Source of the DNA: JADJWR01 sp964509545 | GTDB taxonomy: Bacteria; Pseudomonadota; Gammaproteobacteria; Burkholderiales; Burkholderiaceae_F | Length of the DNA stretch: 64,000 nucleotides | Direction: 5' to 3' | Assembly (NCBI GenBank): GCA_964509545.1 | Contig: CAZDXQ010000014.1 | Coordinates: 1-64,000, forward strand | In this document: piece by piece, positions 1-8,375 of the stretch | How the letters are laid out: each line of letters starts with the position of its first letter | Numbering within the stretch: position 1 is the stretch's first letter | Translations under genes and position numbers: made by a program | Notes under the pieces: generated by a model | Database searches by the model: none | Told to the model about the DNA's origin: nothing | The model's input: the letters and a program-made list of their open reading frames with translations, nothing else

Positions 1-229
1 CGTAACGCGCGAGCGGCGAATCAGTTGTCATGAAGTTACGTAATGCTCAATAGTTTCATTGCAAATCGCGATCCGCCTCGCGCTGCGCGATGCGGTTCAT
101 GTCCAGCGCAATCATCAACCCGCTCTGGGAGCAGGAGGCTCCAGTTCCATTCAGCGGGTAGGCCCTGCGCCGGGCGAAGCATATGCACTGCATGAGACAT
201 TCACCAAAGCCGAGCATTCGATGAGTTCA

Positions 230-2146
230 CTACTGGCGCGTAGCGCTGCGCAGCGCCGGCATCAGCGGAGCGAGTCTTTCATGCAACCCGGGGTCCCGGC
301 TGCGGACCGCAGTCAGTAGGTCCGCTATGGCCTGGTAGCCCCACGGGCCGGACGACTGGAGGAGTTCGGTTTGGAGGCGGTCATCTCCCTTGAACTCCGA
401 ATAAAGCGTATTGCCGTCGCCTTCACCAAGATCGCGCAACCAGTTCTCCGGACGGGATATGCAGACCAACGGAACACCTCGGTGCTTGCACTCCACAGCA
501 AAATAGATGTCCGCCATGCCGGGCTTCTCGAACTTGGACAAAGTGAAACCGTCGAAAAGCCTTGAGCGAAAGGCAGTCGTGCCAGTGCCTAGGACGTTCA
601 CCAACGTCGAGCGTTCGAGTGCCTTCGAAAATACATGAACCATCCGGCGATCAGAGAAGTAGCCCCGCGGGGAATTCTTGAGAGTCACGCCATGGACGCC
701 GACGGCAACGGAGTCATTGAACCTCTTAAGGAACTTAATCGCGGCGTTGACGTAATCGGCGGGATACTCAATGTCATCATCGATCGTGAGGTAGTACACG
801 TCCTCGCCGCGCGCCAGATGGTTTTGCAGCGCCAGGAACTTTCCGTTGTCTCGAAGCCCTGGCAGGTCCTGCGATCGCACAATCTCGACAGATGTGGGCA
901 GACGGCGAAGAAATTCTGGCACCTTTTCGTAACGATCTAAGTAGACGTTGATTCGGTCGCACTGCCTCGCGATGCTGTTCAGCGTCCGTCGAAGTTTCGA
1001 CTCGCGTTCTGGAATGGAGCACACGTTGACGATTACCGGCACGTCGGGGTTGCCCAGCTTGGTCATTTCCGAATGGACGCGCAGGGCGTCGCGGACGCGA
1101 GGGAAGTGAAAAGTGTCTGGTACCTTGCTTGCGTCTATCGTCGAATGAAGTTGGCGGAACGTTTCGACATATGCGGCGCGCGCCGGAGAGGGTTTTTGCT
1201 CAATCGACCCGTCCGAATTCCACGCAACCATGTCTGCGAACAGCGAACCCTCTCGCATAGTGTTGTAGTAGAGAGGAAGATCGAGGTTGACGACGGCGCC
1301 TTTGCCGAGATAATGCGTTATGCGATTGAAAAATTCATCGTCCGATGCCTTTGTCGTGCAGTTGAAGAATCCGATCCTGTCAAACACTACGCGCTTCACA
1401 CCCAGCGTAATAAGGCCAAGTTTGCTGATCAGTCCATTGACAGGAATGACGCGCTCGTTATCTGGGTCGACTCGGCTGTAAGCGCCGCGGACCACGAGGG
1501 CGGAGCTGCCGAGGAGTGTCTCCATCTGAAGCGCGAGGCGCTGGGGATGGCTGATGTCGTCGCTGTCCTGAAAGAAGATGACGTCGCCCTTGGCATTGAG
1601 AATGCCAAGGTTCTTGGCGAAATACGTGCCCAGGTTGGCGTTTAGTTGGAACAGACGGATGCCGCCGTTCGCGCGCGCCACGCGCCGTACGATTGTGCAG
1701 GTGTCGTCGTCGCTCGCGTCGTCGACGACGATGATCTCTTTGTTCGGATAACTCTGAGAAAGCAGAGACTCGAGGCAGTGTTCGATGTACTGACTGGTGT
1801 TGTGCGAGGTGACGACGACGCTTATGAGGGGAGCTTCGCTCTTATGGAATCGCGGCGAACGCCCGCCAAGGGTCGTCGCAATTTGATGGTAAAGATCTGT
1901 TAGGTAGGTGCTGGAAACGCGCGGTGCGGGTGAGTGCTCGGCGGTGGGCTTCGCCTTTGGAACGGCGCTCCGGGTCGAATGCCTGAGCCGGCGTTGAGCG
2001 ATTTCAACGTTGATTGCGATGACGTGAGCGAGATCCTTCATCGCGGGCTGTAACTGTGCGTAGGCTGCGAGAGCTTCCTCGATGTTGCCGGACCTCAGCA
2101 GACGATTGGCCTGCGAGAGAGTCGGGATGTCCTCTCGTGTATTCAT
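230..2146 (-). CDS. Two-domain family 2 glycosyltransferase of the capsule operon
   Basis: A 638-residue protein that probably adds sugars to a surface polysaccharide in the cytoplasm. A short TPR-like helical stretch (about residues 8-55) precedes a GT-A fold that starts at SVVVTSHNTSQYIEHCLESL near residue 105 and has an acidic DSDD motif near 194. A second GT-A-like half follows, with the TIDDDIEYP motif near 457, so two transferase centres are possible. The ATG at 2146 has a GGAG ribosome-binding site. It is the last gene of the long minus-strand capsule operon, separated from the preceding gene by 317 bases, so it may have its own promoter. Substrate specificity cannot be read from sequence. 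Confidence 0.85.
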   Translation of the reverse strand: MNTREDIPTLSQANRLLRSGNIEEALAAYAQLQPAMKDLAHVIAINVEIAQRRLRHSTRSAVPKAKPTAEHSPAPRVSSTYLTDLYHQIATTLGGRSPRFHKSEAPLISVVVTSHNTSQYIEHCLESLLSQSYPNKEIIVVDDASDDDTCTIVRRVARANGGIRLFQLNANLGTYFAKNLGILNAKGDVIFFQDSDDISHPQRLALQMETLLGSSALVVRGAYSRVDPDNERVIPVNGLISKLGLITLGVKRVVFDRIGFFNCTTKASDDEFFNRITHYLGKGAVVNLDLPLYYNTMREGSLFADMVAWNSDGSIEQKPSPARAAYVETFRQLHSTIDASKVPDTFHFPRVRDALRVHSEMTKLGNPDVPVIVNVCSIPERESKLRRTLNSIARQCDRINVYLDRYEKVPEFLRRLPTSVEIVRSQDLPGLRDNGKFLALQNHLARGEDVYYLTIDDDIEYPADYVNAAIKFLKRFNDSVAVGVHGVTLKNSPRGYFSDRRMVHVFSKALERSTLVNVLGTGTTAFRSRLFDGFTLSKFEKPGMADIYFAVECKHRGVPLVCISRPENWLRDLGEGDGNTLYSEFKGDDRLQTELLQSSGPWGYQAIADLLTAVRSRDPGLHERLAPLMPALRSATRQ

Positions 2147-2463
2147 GCTCGCTCCGGTTTGTATTGGATCTTGAGTGATGTCGGGGTTTCGTCGTGCCCC
2201 GAGAATCGTGAGTCAGGGAAGATTCGCCGGCCACAGTGGTCGATGTCCGCTGCCGCGATCGGGTGTAATGAGGCGCAGCGCGTTTCAGGGAGTCGTGCGC
2301 AAACAGGGTTCGGAGGGCAATGGCGGGTGGCGGTCGGGGAAATCGTCTGCGGCTGCGACGCGCGGCTGAAATACTTAAGAGTTCGGTATGACGGTGTGTC
2401 CACGAGTGGCATTTGTTCGGCGCCAATTCGCCTATGGCGCAGTCTGCGCATCAAGGCCTCGTC
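2147..2463. other. Intergenic region without a recognised gene
   Basis: These 317 bases separate two minus-strand capsule genes. I see no convincing coding sequence on either strand and no clear hairpin terminator. The region has A/T-containing patches and may hold a promoter for the downstream glycosyltransferase. Confidence 0.4.
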
Positions 2464-3924
2464 TTAGTGGGCGGCAGGTGCGCCAAAGGTCAGTAGGCAT
2501 GCCCCCTTCTCAAGCCCGAACTCCTGGAGTTGTGGGTTCCTGGCGCCTCTTGCAGCCAAATCGATGAGCCACAGCTCGGCGATGGCTTTTTCGTCTTCTC
2601 TCGCGAAGTCATCGAGCAGGAAGTCGATTTGGCCGCCTGGACATTGGTCGAGGACAACGGGCAGGGCAGGGTACCTCGCATGTCTGTTTGTCGCACCTGG
2701 AGGGCCATCCACTACCACGAGAACGCGCGCACTTTCCGATTGAATGTGGTGCGTTGCTGTAGCAAGAGCTGTTTGGCAGTCGTAGTACGCGTAGGTGACA
2801 CCGTGGGGCGCCGCGTAAGGTACGAGGGGAGAAAGCTCCAGTTGGACGGATCCTTCGAGCCGGGCTTGGCGGAGGCTCTCCAATGTCTTGCTGTAATACT
2901 CAGACGAGTGCTCGAAGGCAACGTGGCGAACACGCAACCTGCCCGAACGGCGTGGCGACAACTTTTCGACGGCCTTGGCGAGAAGCACGGTCGAGGTGCC
3001 CGAACCAAACTCAATGATGAGGTCGTAGTCGTTGCGTTCGACGAGTTCAAGTAGAAGCATCGCGAAGTCCGGGCTAATTGGCCAGCCATGCATCGCAGGC
3101 AGCCGAAATTCACCGCCAAAGTAGGCTTGCAGGGACGCGTACGCTTCAAGTTGCTTTGTTGCGTTCAGTAGCTCCTTCTTCAGGGTGCTCTCCAGGTGCT
3201 TGCGCAGCGCGACAAGCTCGCTCTGCTGCGTTTTCGCAGTAACTGCGAGCGAAGCGTTTTGCGCCTTGATCTGCTCGGCCAGCTCCCTTATCGGACTTGG
3301 GGCGGCGGACGCGATAGGGGACGTCGGCTTGCTGTGGCGAAGGGCTGCGAGTTCGGTCGTCAGCCCCATCTGTCCGATCTGGAACTCCAGCCGCCGGCGG
3401 CTGACCTGTCCGTCGGCCGTTCCGGTCAGGCCGATTGCAACGGACGCATCAAAGTGCCTCAGCGCGCGGTCGCGCTGCTTTCCGGTCGCCGCGGCGGCGC
3501 GGGCGAGCGTGTTGTGTGTCCCGGCGATCAGCACACGGGCGAGCAGTTTCCTGCCGCAGCCCCAGTGCATGGCGAGTTCGCTGAAATGCCGGGCGAGGCG
3601 AAAATCGCCGAGGCCGAAGTGACCAGAGGCGGCAAGTAGCGCAAGCTTGGCGCGCTCCGGGTGAGATTCGATCTTCTCGACCGCGATTTCACCAAGACCC
3701 TGCCAGTCGCCGTCCTTCCAGCGTGCTCGCGCATGGTCGAGTAGTGAATCGCTGAACGGCATTGGTATGGCCGGCGCTGGTCCGTGCCCGCCCTCGAACA
3801 TCGGTGCGATGGGCACGCGCTTGTCTACGGCATGTGCGCGGCCGGTATCGCCGTCGGTTGGCGAAGCGGTTAGGGACAGACTCAACCGCTTTCGCTTTCC
3901 GCGGGGTTGTCGCTGATCGCTCAT
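2464..3924 (-). CDS. SAM methyltransferase-like protein with TPR-like and coiled-coil segments
   Basis: A 486-residue protein. A basic N-terminus is followed by TPR-like helices (about 60-150), a short coiled coil (about 205-265) and a class I SAM-binding fold, whose glycine motif EFGSGTSTVLL lies near residue 306. It resembles small-molecule or sugar methyltransferases found in polysaccharide loci; the substrate is unknown. Its ATG overlaps the stop of the upstream FkbM-like gene by 4 bases (ATGA), which implies translational coupling. It belongs with the next two proteins, which also join an enzyme-like domain to coiled coil. The methyltransferase call is good at fold level and weak at substrate level. 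Confidence 0.75.
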   Translation of the reverse strand: MSDQRQPRGKRKRLSLSLTASPTDGDTGRAHAVDKRVPIAPMFEGGHGPAPAIPMPFSDSLLDHARARWKDGDWQGLGEIAVEKIESHPERAKLALLAASGHFGLGDFRLARHFSELAMHWGCGRKLLARVLIAGTHNTLARAAAATGKQRDRALRHFDASVAIGLTGTADGQVSRRRLEFQIGQMGLTTELAALRHSKPTSPIASAAPSPIRELAEQIKAQNASLAVTAKTQQSELVALRKHLESTLKKELLNATKQLEAYASLQAYFGGEFRLPAMHGWPISPDFAMLLLELVERNDYDLIIEFGSGTSTVLLAKAVEKLSPRRSGRLRVRHVAFEHSSEYYSKTLESLRQARLEGSVQLELSPLVPYAAPHGVTYAYYDCQTALATATHHIQSESARVLVVVDGPPGATNRHARYPALPVVLDQCPGGQIDFLLDDFAREDEKAIAELWLIDLAARGARNPQLQEFGLEKGACLLTFGAPAAH

Positions 3925-5738
3925 AGAGGTTCGGTACGGAGAAGTAGATCCTTGATCAACTCAAGCTGCCCTTCTGCCTTGACCAATTCGTCCTGCAGCA
4001 GTTGCTGGCGAACGGCGGTATCCGCGGCGTCCGCTTCCAACTGGACGATCCGTTTCTGCCTGTCGTTGCTTTGGGTTTGGCGCTCGGACGCGAGTTTGGC
4101 TTGCTCGTCGCGTTCTTTGGTTAGTTTCTCGGCCAAAGCCAGCCGATCCGCCGCCAGCTTGCTCTGCGCGTCGCGTTCCCGTGTCAATTGATCGAGCTGC
4201 TGCTGTCGCTGGACTGAAAGTTTGGCGATCTCTTCGTACTCTCTCTTGCTTGCTTCGACCTGCGCCTGCAACTGGTCGACCCGCTTGGTCAGCGCCTCGC
4301 GCTCCCGCGCGAGTTCGGCAGCCTGCTGCTGCACCTGCTTTGTCTGTGCCGTCTGCATGTCGCTCACTGCCACGAGCCGGTCGCGCTCGGCCTTGCGCTC
4401 GATGGCCTGCCGCGCGTTTTCGTCGCGTTGCGCCTTCAGAGCTTCGACGGCGGCTTGACGCTCATTGGCCAACGTCGTTTGCGAGTCGACGTCGAGCGTG
4501 AGGCGTTTAATCGCCTGCTGGAGCTGCAGGACATTCTGTGCCTGAACATCGCGCTCGCGCTTCATCGATTCCGCGTCCGCCTGCACCTCGATGAGCTTGT
4601 TCGCCTGCTCCTGCCGCTCCTTCAGCAAGACCTCGATCTGCGCCGATTGTTCAGTGGCGCGTTGCTCCTGCGCCTGAATCTTGCGCAGGCTCTCAGTGAG
4701 CTGCGTTTGTCGCTCGGTTGCGAGCCTGGACTGTTCATTGCGCTGCGCGGTCAGATCGTCTATCGCCTGCTTTTGTTTCGCCGTCAACGCGGTCTGGGTT
4801 GCCAACTGACCTTCGAGACTTTGGACTTGGTGCTGGGCGGCCATCAGGCCGCCCACTGCCTCGTCACGCTCCCTCAAGAGTTGATCGATTCTCTGCTGAA
4901 GGGAGCTTGTCAAGGCCGCCTGAGTCGAAAGCTCTGCATCGAGCTTTTTCAGCTGCCGCTGAGACTGCAGGAATAGCTCTGCCTGAGCGTCGAGCTGACT
5001 TACGTACCGCGCTAGCTCGCTTCTAAGCTGCTCTGCCAAGGCGGCGCCTTCGGCGCGTGCGCGTTCCGTAAGAGCCAGCTCCTTTCGGTGTGCCAGCGCA
5101 CAGGCCTTCCATTGACGGACGTACAACGCCCGGCCGATCGCCGGATGACGCTCTTCTTCGACCGCGGCGCGCAGGAAACCCTGCGCCGTCAGGAAGGCGT
5201 CGACCTCGTCGATGTGGGCCCCGGCTGCGGCGAGGCTGTCTGGCGTGAGCACAACGCGCGCGACCACGGCGTCGCAGTTCGACAGGGTAGCGGTCGCTCC
5301 GCGAAGCACGCTCAAGGCGGGCAGGCAGTCGACGACAACCCAGGTGATCCCGGTCTGGTCGGTTTCTGCAGCGGCTATCGCGTCCAGAGTGGTCGCCTCC
5401 AACGGCCGCTGCTCGCGCGCCTGCAGCCTGGGCCAGAGCGGGGAAAGTTGCTCGATCGGAAGCAAGCCGCTTTCGTGCAGGTTGCTCGCCAGATAAAAGC
5501 AGTTCGTCCCTGCCCGGTCCGCGATCAAGGCGATGTGCGCCGACCAGCCGGGCCGCCCGGCGAGCGCGGTCTCGAGCCGCTGCTGCTGGTCGGCATCGGC
5601 TTCGATCAGAAGCACCCGCGCCATGCCCCAATCGGCATAGGCACTGGCGACGTCGCCGCTGCCGGCGCCGACGTGTGCCAGGCCGGTCGGAGGCAGCAGG
5701 TTGCGCAAGCTTTCGAGCAAGATGGCGAAGGTCGACAT
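3921..5738 (-). CDS. FkbM-like methyltransferase with long C-terminal coiled coil
   Basis: A 605-residue protein. Residues 1-200 resemble the FkbM SAM-methyltransferase fold (AHVGAGSGDVA near the N-terminus, then LLIEADADQQ). Residues about 205-600 form an almost unbroken coiled coil rich in Gln, Glu, Arg and Leu, with recurring units such as ERDEQAKLASERQTQ and ERDAQSKLAADRLAL. The protein ends in a conserved-looking helix, LIKDLLLRTEPL. In the O9a system, WbdD couples a chain-terminating methyltransferase to a coiled coil that measures chain length; the same logic is an attractive inference here because the operon also encodes an ABC exporter. The ATG at 5738 is the only convincing start. 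Confidence 0.75.
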   Translation of the reverse strand: MSTFAILLESLRNLLPPTGLAHVGAGSGDVASAYADWGMARVLLIEADADQQQRLETALAGRPGWSAHIALIADRAGTNCFYLASNLHESGLLPIEQLSPLWPRLQAREQRPLEATTLDAIAAAETDQTGITWVVVDCLPALSVLRGATATLSNCDAVVARVVLTPDSLAAAGAHIDEVDAFLTAQGFLRAAVEEERHPAIGRALYVRQWKACALAHRKELALTERARAEGAALAEQLRSELARYVSQLDAQAELFLQSQRQLKKLDAELSTQAALTSSLQQRIDQLLRERDEAVGGLMAAQHQVQSLEGQLATQTALTAKQKQAIDDLTAQRNEQSRLATERQTQLTESLRKIQAQEQRATEQSAQIEVLLKERQEQANKLIEVQADAESMKRERDVQAQNVLQLQQAIKRLTLDVDSQTTLANERQAAVEALKAQRDENARQAIERKAERDRLVAVSDMQTAQTKQVQQQAAELAREREALTKRVDQLQAQVEASKREYEEIAKLSVQRQQQLDQLTRERDAQSKLAADRLALAEKLTKERDEQAKLASERQTQSNDRQKRIVQLEADAADTAVRQQLLQDELVKAEGQLELIKDLLLRTEPL

Positions 5739-5773
5739 GAGCGATCGGACGGCCGCTGGCGCGGAGGCGTCTG

Positions 5774-7744
5774 CTAATGGAGAGGGGCGGGTTCTTCGAG
5801 AAGCAGTTCCAGCGCCTTGACGCGCACGGCGAGGGCGCGATCGTCCGCCTCGCCGCGTTCGGCCGGTGACATCAGCGTCTCGAAGCGGAACTCGAACTGC
5901 CAGTTCTCGCAGCTGCTGATCTGCTCGGAGCAGAAGCGTCCCTGAACGACAGCCGGGAACCCGTCGCCAAGCACCTTCTCGGTCGGGATATGCATGCCGT
6001 TCAGGTAGATCTCCATGCCCTGAAGGATCGCCGGGGTCATGGCGTCGACGACATGCAGATCGAGCGAATACTTTCCGGGCAGCAGGGCAGGCAGCATGAG
6101 CGTGCTGGTCTTGTTCGGACCGGCCCAGCGTCCGTCCTCCTCAGCGTGGTACCAGTTCTCGCCATCGATCTCGCCGCGCAGGTCGACAACGACCTCTGCG
6201 GGTTGGTTGTCCCTAAGGAAACGCGTCAGGTAAGAAGATTGGCCGACTTTCTTGCTCAACTCCTGGTTCTGCAGGTAGTAATGCTCCAGTTCTTCCTGCA
6301 CCTGGTGCAGCTGCAGCAGCAGCAGCTCGTTTTCCTGCGTCAGTTCCTTGTTCTTCGTCTCCAGCGCAGGCGAGGCAGCCTCCGCGGGACTTTCGGTAAG
6401 CTGTTTCCTGAGTTTCTCGATCTGCACCAGCCGCTCGGCGGCGAGCTTGGCATGGGCGTCGCGCTCACTGCCGAGTTTCTGCAGCTGAGCCTTCAGCTCG
6501 GCCGCATTCCGGGCGCTGGCTTCATTCTCTCGGGTCAGCTGTTCCCGCTGCGCATTCTCGGACCGCTTCTGGGCGTCAAGCGCCTTGCCGAGTTCATCGG
6601 CGCGCTGGTTCAGTTGCTGGTTCCTGAGGAAATGCTGTTCGAGTTCCTCCTGCACCCGGTGCAACTGGGCGAGGAGCAGCTCGTTTTCCTTGCGTAGTTC
6701 AAGCTGCGCGGCTTGCATGGGACCCGGGTCGACCCACTGAGCCCGGTCCGCAATCGTCTTCTGCGCGTGTTCATGCGCCTGCTGCAATCGCGCCATCTCC
6801 CGGCGAAGCTTGTCCGCGTCTGCCCGCGCCAGCTCAAGCTCATTTTGCTGCGCGCTGTATTCAGTCCACGCCTGCAGAGCCTCGGCAACCGCCGCTGCCG
6901 AGCCGTCCACGCAGGTGACGGATTCGAGTTCCGCGAACAGCGCCTGAGCGTCTGTCCTGTGCTGGACGAGCGCCCTCGCGAGGCGGCCTGCGACGGCACT
7001 GGCCGCGCGCGGCATGGCGGCGATGGCCGGCGCCTGGAGGGGCAGGCCCCAGCGCCCGGCGAGGTGTTGCATCAGTTCCGCGGGCGCGTGCAGCGCCGAC
7101 ATTACGTTGACAACTTCACAACGCGCCCGATGGCGATGGAAGAAGTGCAAGAGCCGGTGATTGCACGCAATCCAGTTCGTGAGGATTCGGTCGACCGATT
7201 CTGCAGTTGCGGCCTGACCCCGCAGCGCCCTCGCGACTGCGAACTCGGGCGACGAGTAGACGAGTACGAAACGCGACTGCGTGTCGAAGTCATGCCAGAA
7301 GTCCAGCAGGGGCACAGTGGCAGCATCAGCCCATCCCCACGCGTCTGCGGACATGTTGGCGAGGAAAAGATCGACGGCAAGTTCCCGCCAGAGTTGGCCG
7401 AGCACGGCGGGTGCTTCCGCTCCAGACTGAGCATCAATGCCGAGCGTCTTCAGCAGGCGCGCCTGCAGGTCCGTCGCGCTCAGTTGCTCGCGCCGCGAAG
7501 GCTGCGCCATTGCCAGCCCCGCGGCCTGCAGGACCTCGTGGACGAGCTCAAACCCCGAACTGACGTGCCCGCAGGTCAGGAGAACTCTCGCCGCAGCGCC
7601 CTCCTTGAGACCGGATTCCTCGACGCATGCGCCGGCGCGGCGCGATTCGCGAGGAAGCAGGCTCTGTTCGCCATCGCGACAGGCGCGGTGCGGGCGAACG
7701 CGTTGGTTCGAGTTCACGGCGTCGATGGGGTGCAATCCGTCCAT
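5774..7744 (-). CDS. Sulfotransferase-like protein with coiled coil and C-terminal beta domain
   Basis: A 656-residue protein. The N-terminal part (about 60-280) resembles sulfotransferases of polysaccharide loci: a strand followed by GHVSSGFEL in the PAPS-loop position, and later WGWADAATVPLLDFW and FVLVYSSPEFAVA. The loop lacks the usual RSGT, so activity is uncertain. Residues about 300-510 are coiled coil with two copies of a QLHxVQEELE unit, and a beta-rich domain follows to the end. I place the start at ATG 7744, which has a GGAG site and lies 13 bases after the upstream stop. The reading frame stays open upstream, but that extension is an out-of-frame shadow of the neighbouring gene. 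Confidence 0.65.
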   Translation of the reverse strand: MDGLHPIDAVNSNQRVRPHRACRDGEQSLLPRESRRAGACVEESGLKEGAAARVLLTCGHVSSGFELVHEVLQAAGLAMAQPSRREQLSATDLQARLLKTLGIDAQSGAEAPAVLGQLWRELAVDLFLANMSADAWGWADAATVPLLDFWHDFDTQSRFVLVYSSPEFAVARALRGQAATAESVDRILTNWIACNHRLLHFFHRHRARCEVVNVMSALHAPAELMQHLAGRWGLPLQAPAIAAMPRAASAVAGRLARALVQHRTDAQALFAELESVTCVDGSAAAVAEALQAWTEYSAQQNELELARADADKLRREMARLQQAHEHAQKTIADRAQWVDPGPMQAAQLELRKENELLLAQLHRVQEELEQHFLRNQQLNQRADELGKALDAQKRSENAQREQLTRENEASARNAAELKAQLQKLGSERDAHAKLAAERLVQIEKLRKQLTESPAEAASPALETKNKELTQENELLLLQLHQVQEELEHYYLQNQELSKKVGQSSYLTRFLRDNQPAEVVVDLRGEIDGENWYHAEEDGRWAGPNKTSTLMLPALLPGKYSLDLHVVDAMTPAILQGMEIYLNGMHIPTEKVLGDGFPAVVQGRFCSEQISSCENWQFEFRFETLMSPAERGEADDRALAVRVKALELLLEEPAPLH

Positions 7745-7757
7745 GCAGAACTCCAAT

Positions 7758-8375
7758 TCAAGCCGGTTTGGGCGAGTAATCCACACTCGCCTGCAATGTG
7801 CGAATGCGGCGCCATTCGCGGAGAAAGCCCGCGTATCGGCCCCGCGTGTGCGCGCGGTGCACACGCGCCACTTCGGCCGCCAGTTGCTCGCAAATATCTT
7901 CGACCGTCGGTTTGGCAACGCGGATCGATGCGTCGGGAATCTCTGGGCAAAGCGCGCGCAGATTGCTTGCCGCCTGTCCACCGACGCACACAAAGCACTG
8001 CGCGTGCGCGATCGCGGTCTCTCTGGCGAGCGATCGACGGCTGGTGGCCGGGCCGGGCAATCCATCCCAGTCGGCAAGGAGCAGCACTGCGGGCGTCGTC
8101 GCCGGCGTGGTCCAGGCGGTCGACACGAACACGTCAGCGCGAAAGTGATCCGCCATTTGCTGGATGAGCAAGGAATCCGCTGCGCAGTCGCGCGCCAGAT
8201 AGGCCGGAAATGGCAACAGTTCGATGCGCTGCAGTTTCGGGGCGCGGCCGCGATCGAGCAGCAGAACCTGAAGATCGGCACGGTTGGCGAGAGCGCCGAG
8301 GAGTTCCCGCCACGGCAGCGACGTGGCGGGCTGCCCCGGCTGGAAAGCAATGCCGTCGACCAGCAAGCGGATCAT
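7758..8375 (-). CDS. GT4-like half glycosyltransferase (N-terminal Rossmann domain only)
   Basis: A 205-residue protein. It begins with RLLVDGIAFQPGQPATSLPWRELLGAL, written here only as its key pattern VDGIAFQ and PWRELL, as in the acceptor-binding half of GT-B (family 4) glycosyltransferases, and continues with VFVSTAWTTP. The C-terminal nucleotide-sugar binding half is absent. It overlaps the upstream GT2 gene by 4 bases (ATGA), so it is translated within the operon. It may be a truncated enzyme, or a subunit that works with a partner such as the sulfotransferase-like protein directly downstream. Function is not established. Confidence 0.6.
   Translation of the reverse strand: MIRLLVDGIAFQPGQPATSLPWRELLGALANRADLQVLLLDRGRAPKLQRIELLPFPAYLARDCAADSLLIQQMADHFRADVFVSTAWTTPATTPAVLLLADWDGLPGPATSRRSLARETAIAHAQCFVCVGGQAASNLRALCPEIPDASIRVAKPTVEDICEQLAAEVARVHRAHTRGRYAGFLREWRRIRTLQASVDYSPKPA

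Noticed and set aside
7745..8350. N-terminal extension of the sulfotransferase-like frame to 858 residues
   Set aside because: Cys/Arg/Pro-rich shadow of the GT4-like half protein in another frame; a good start exists at 7744.
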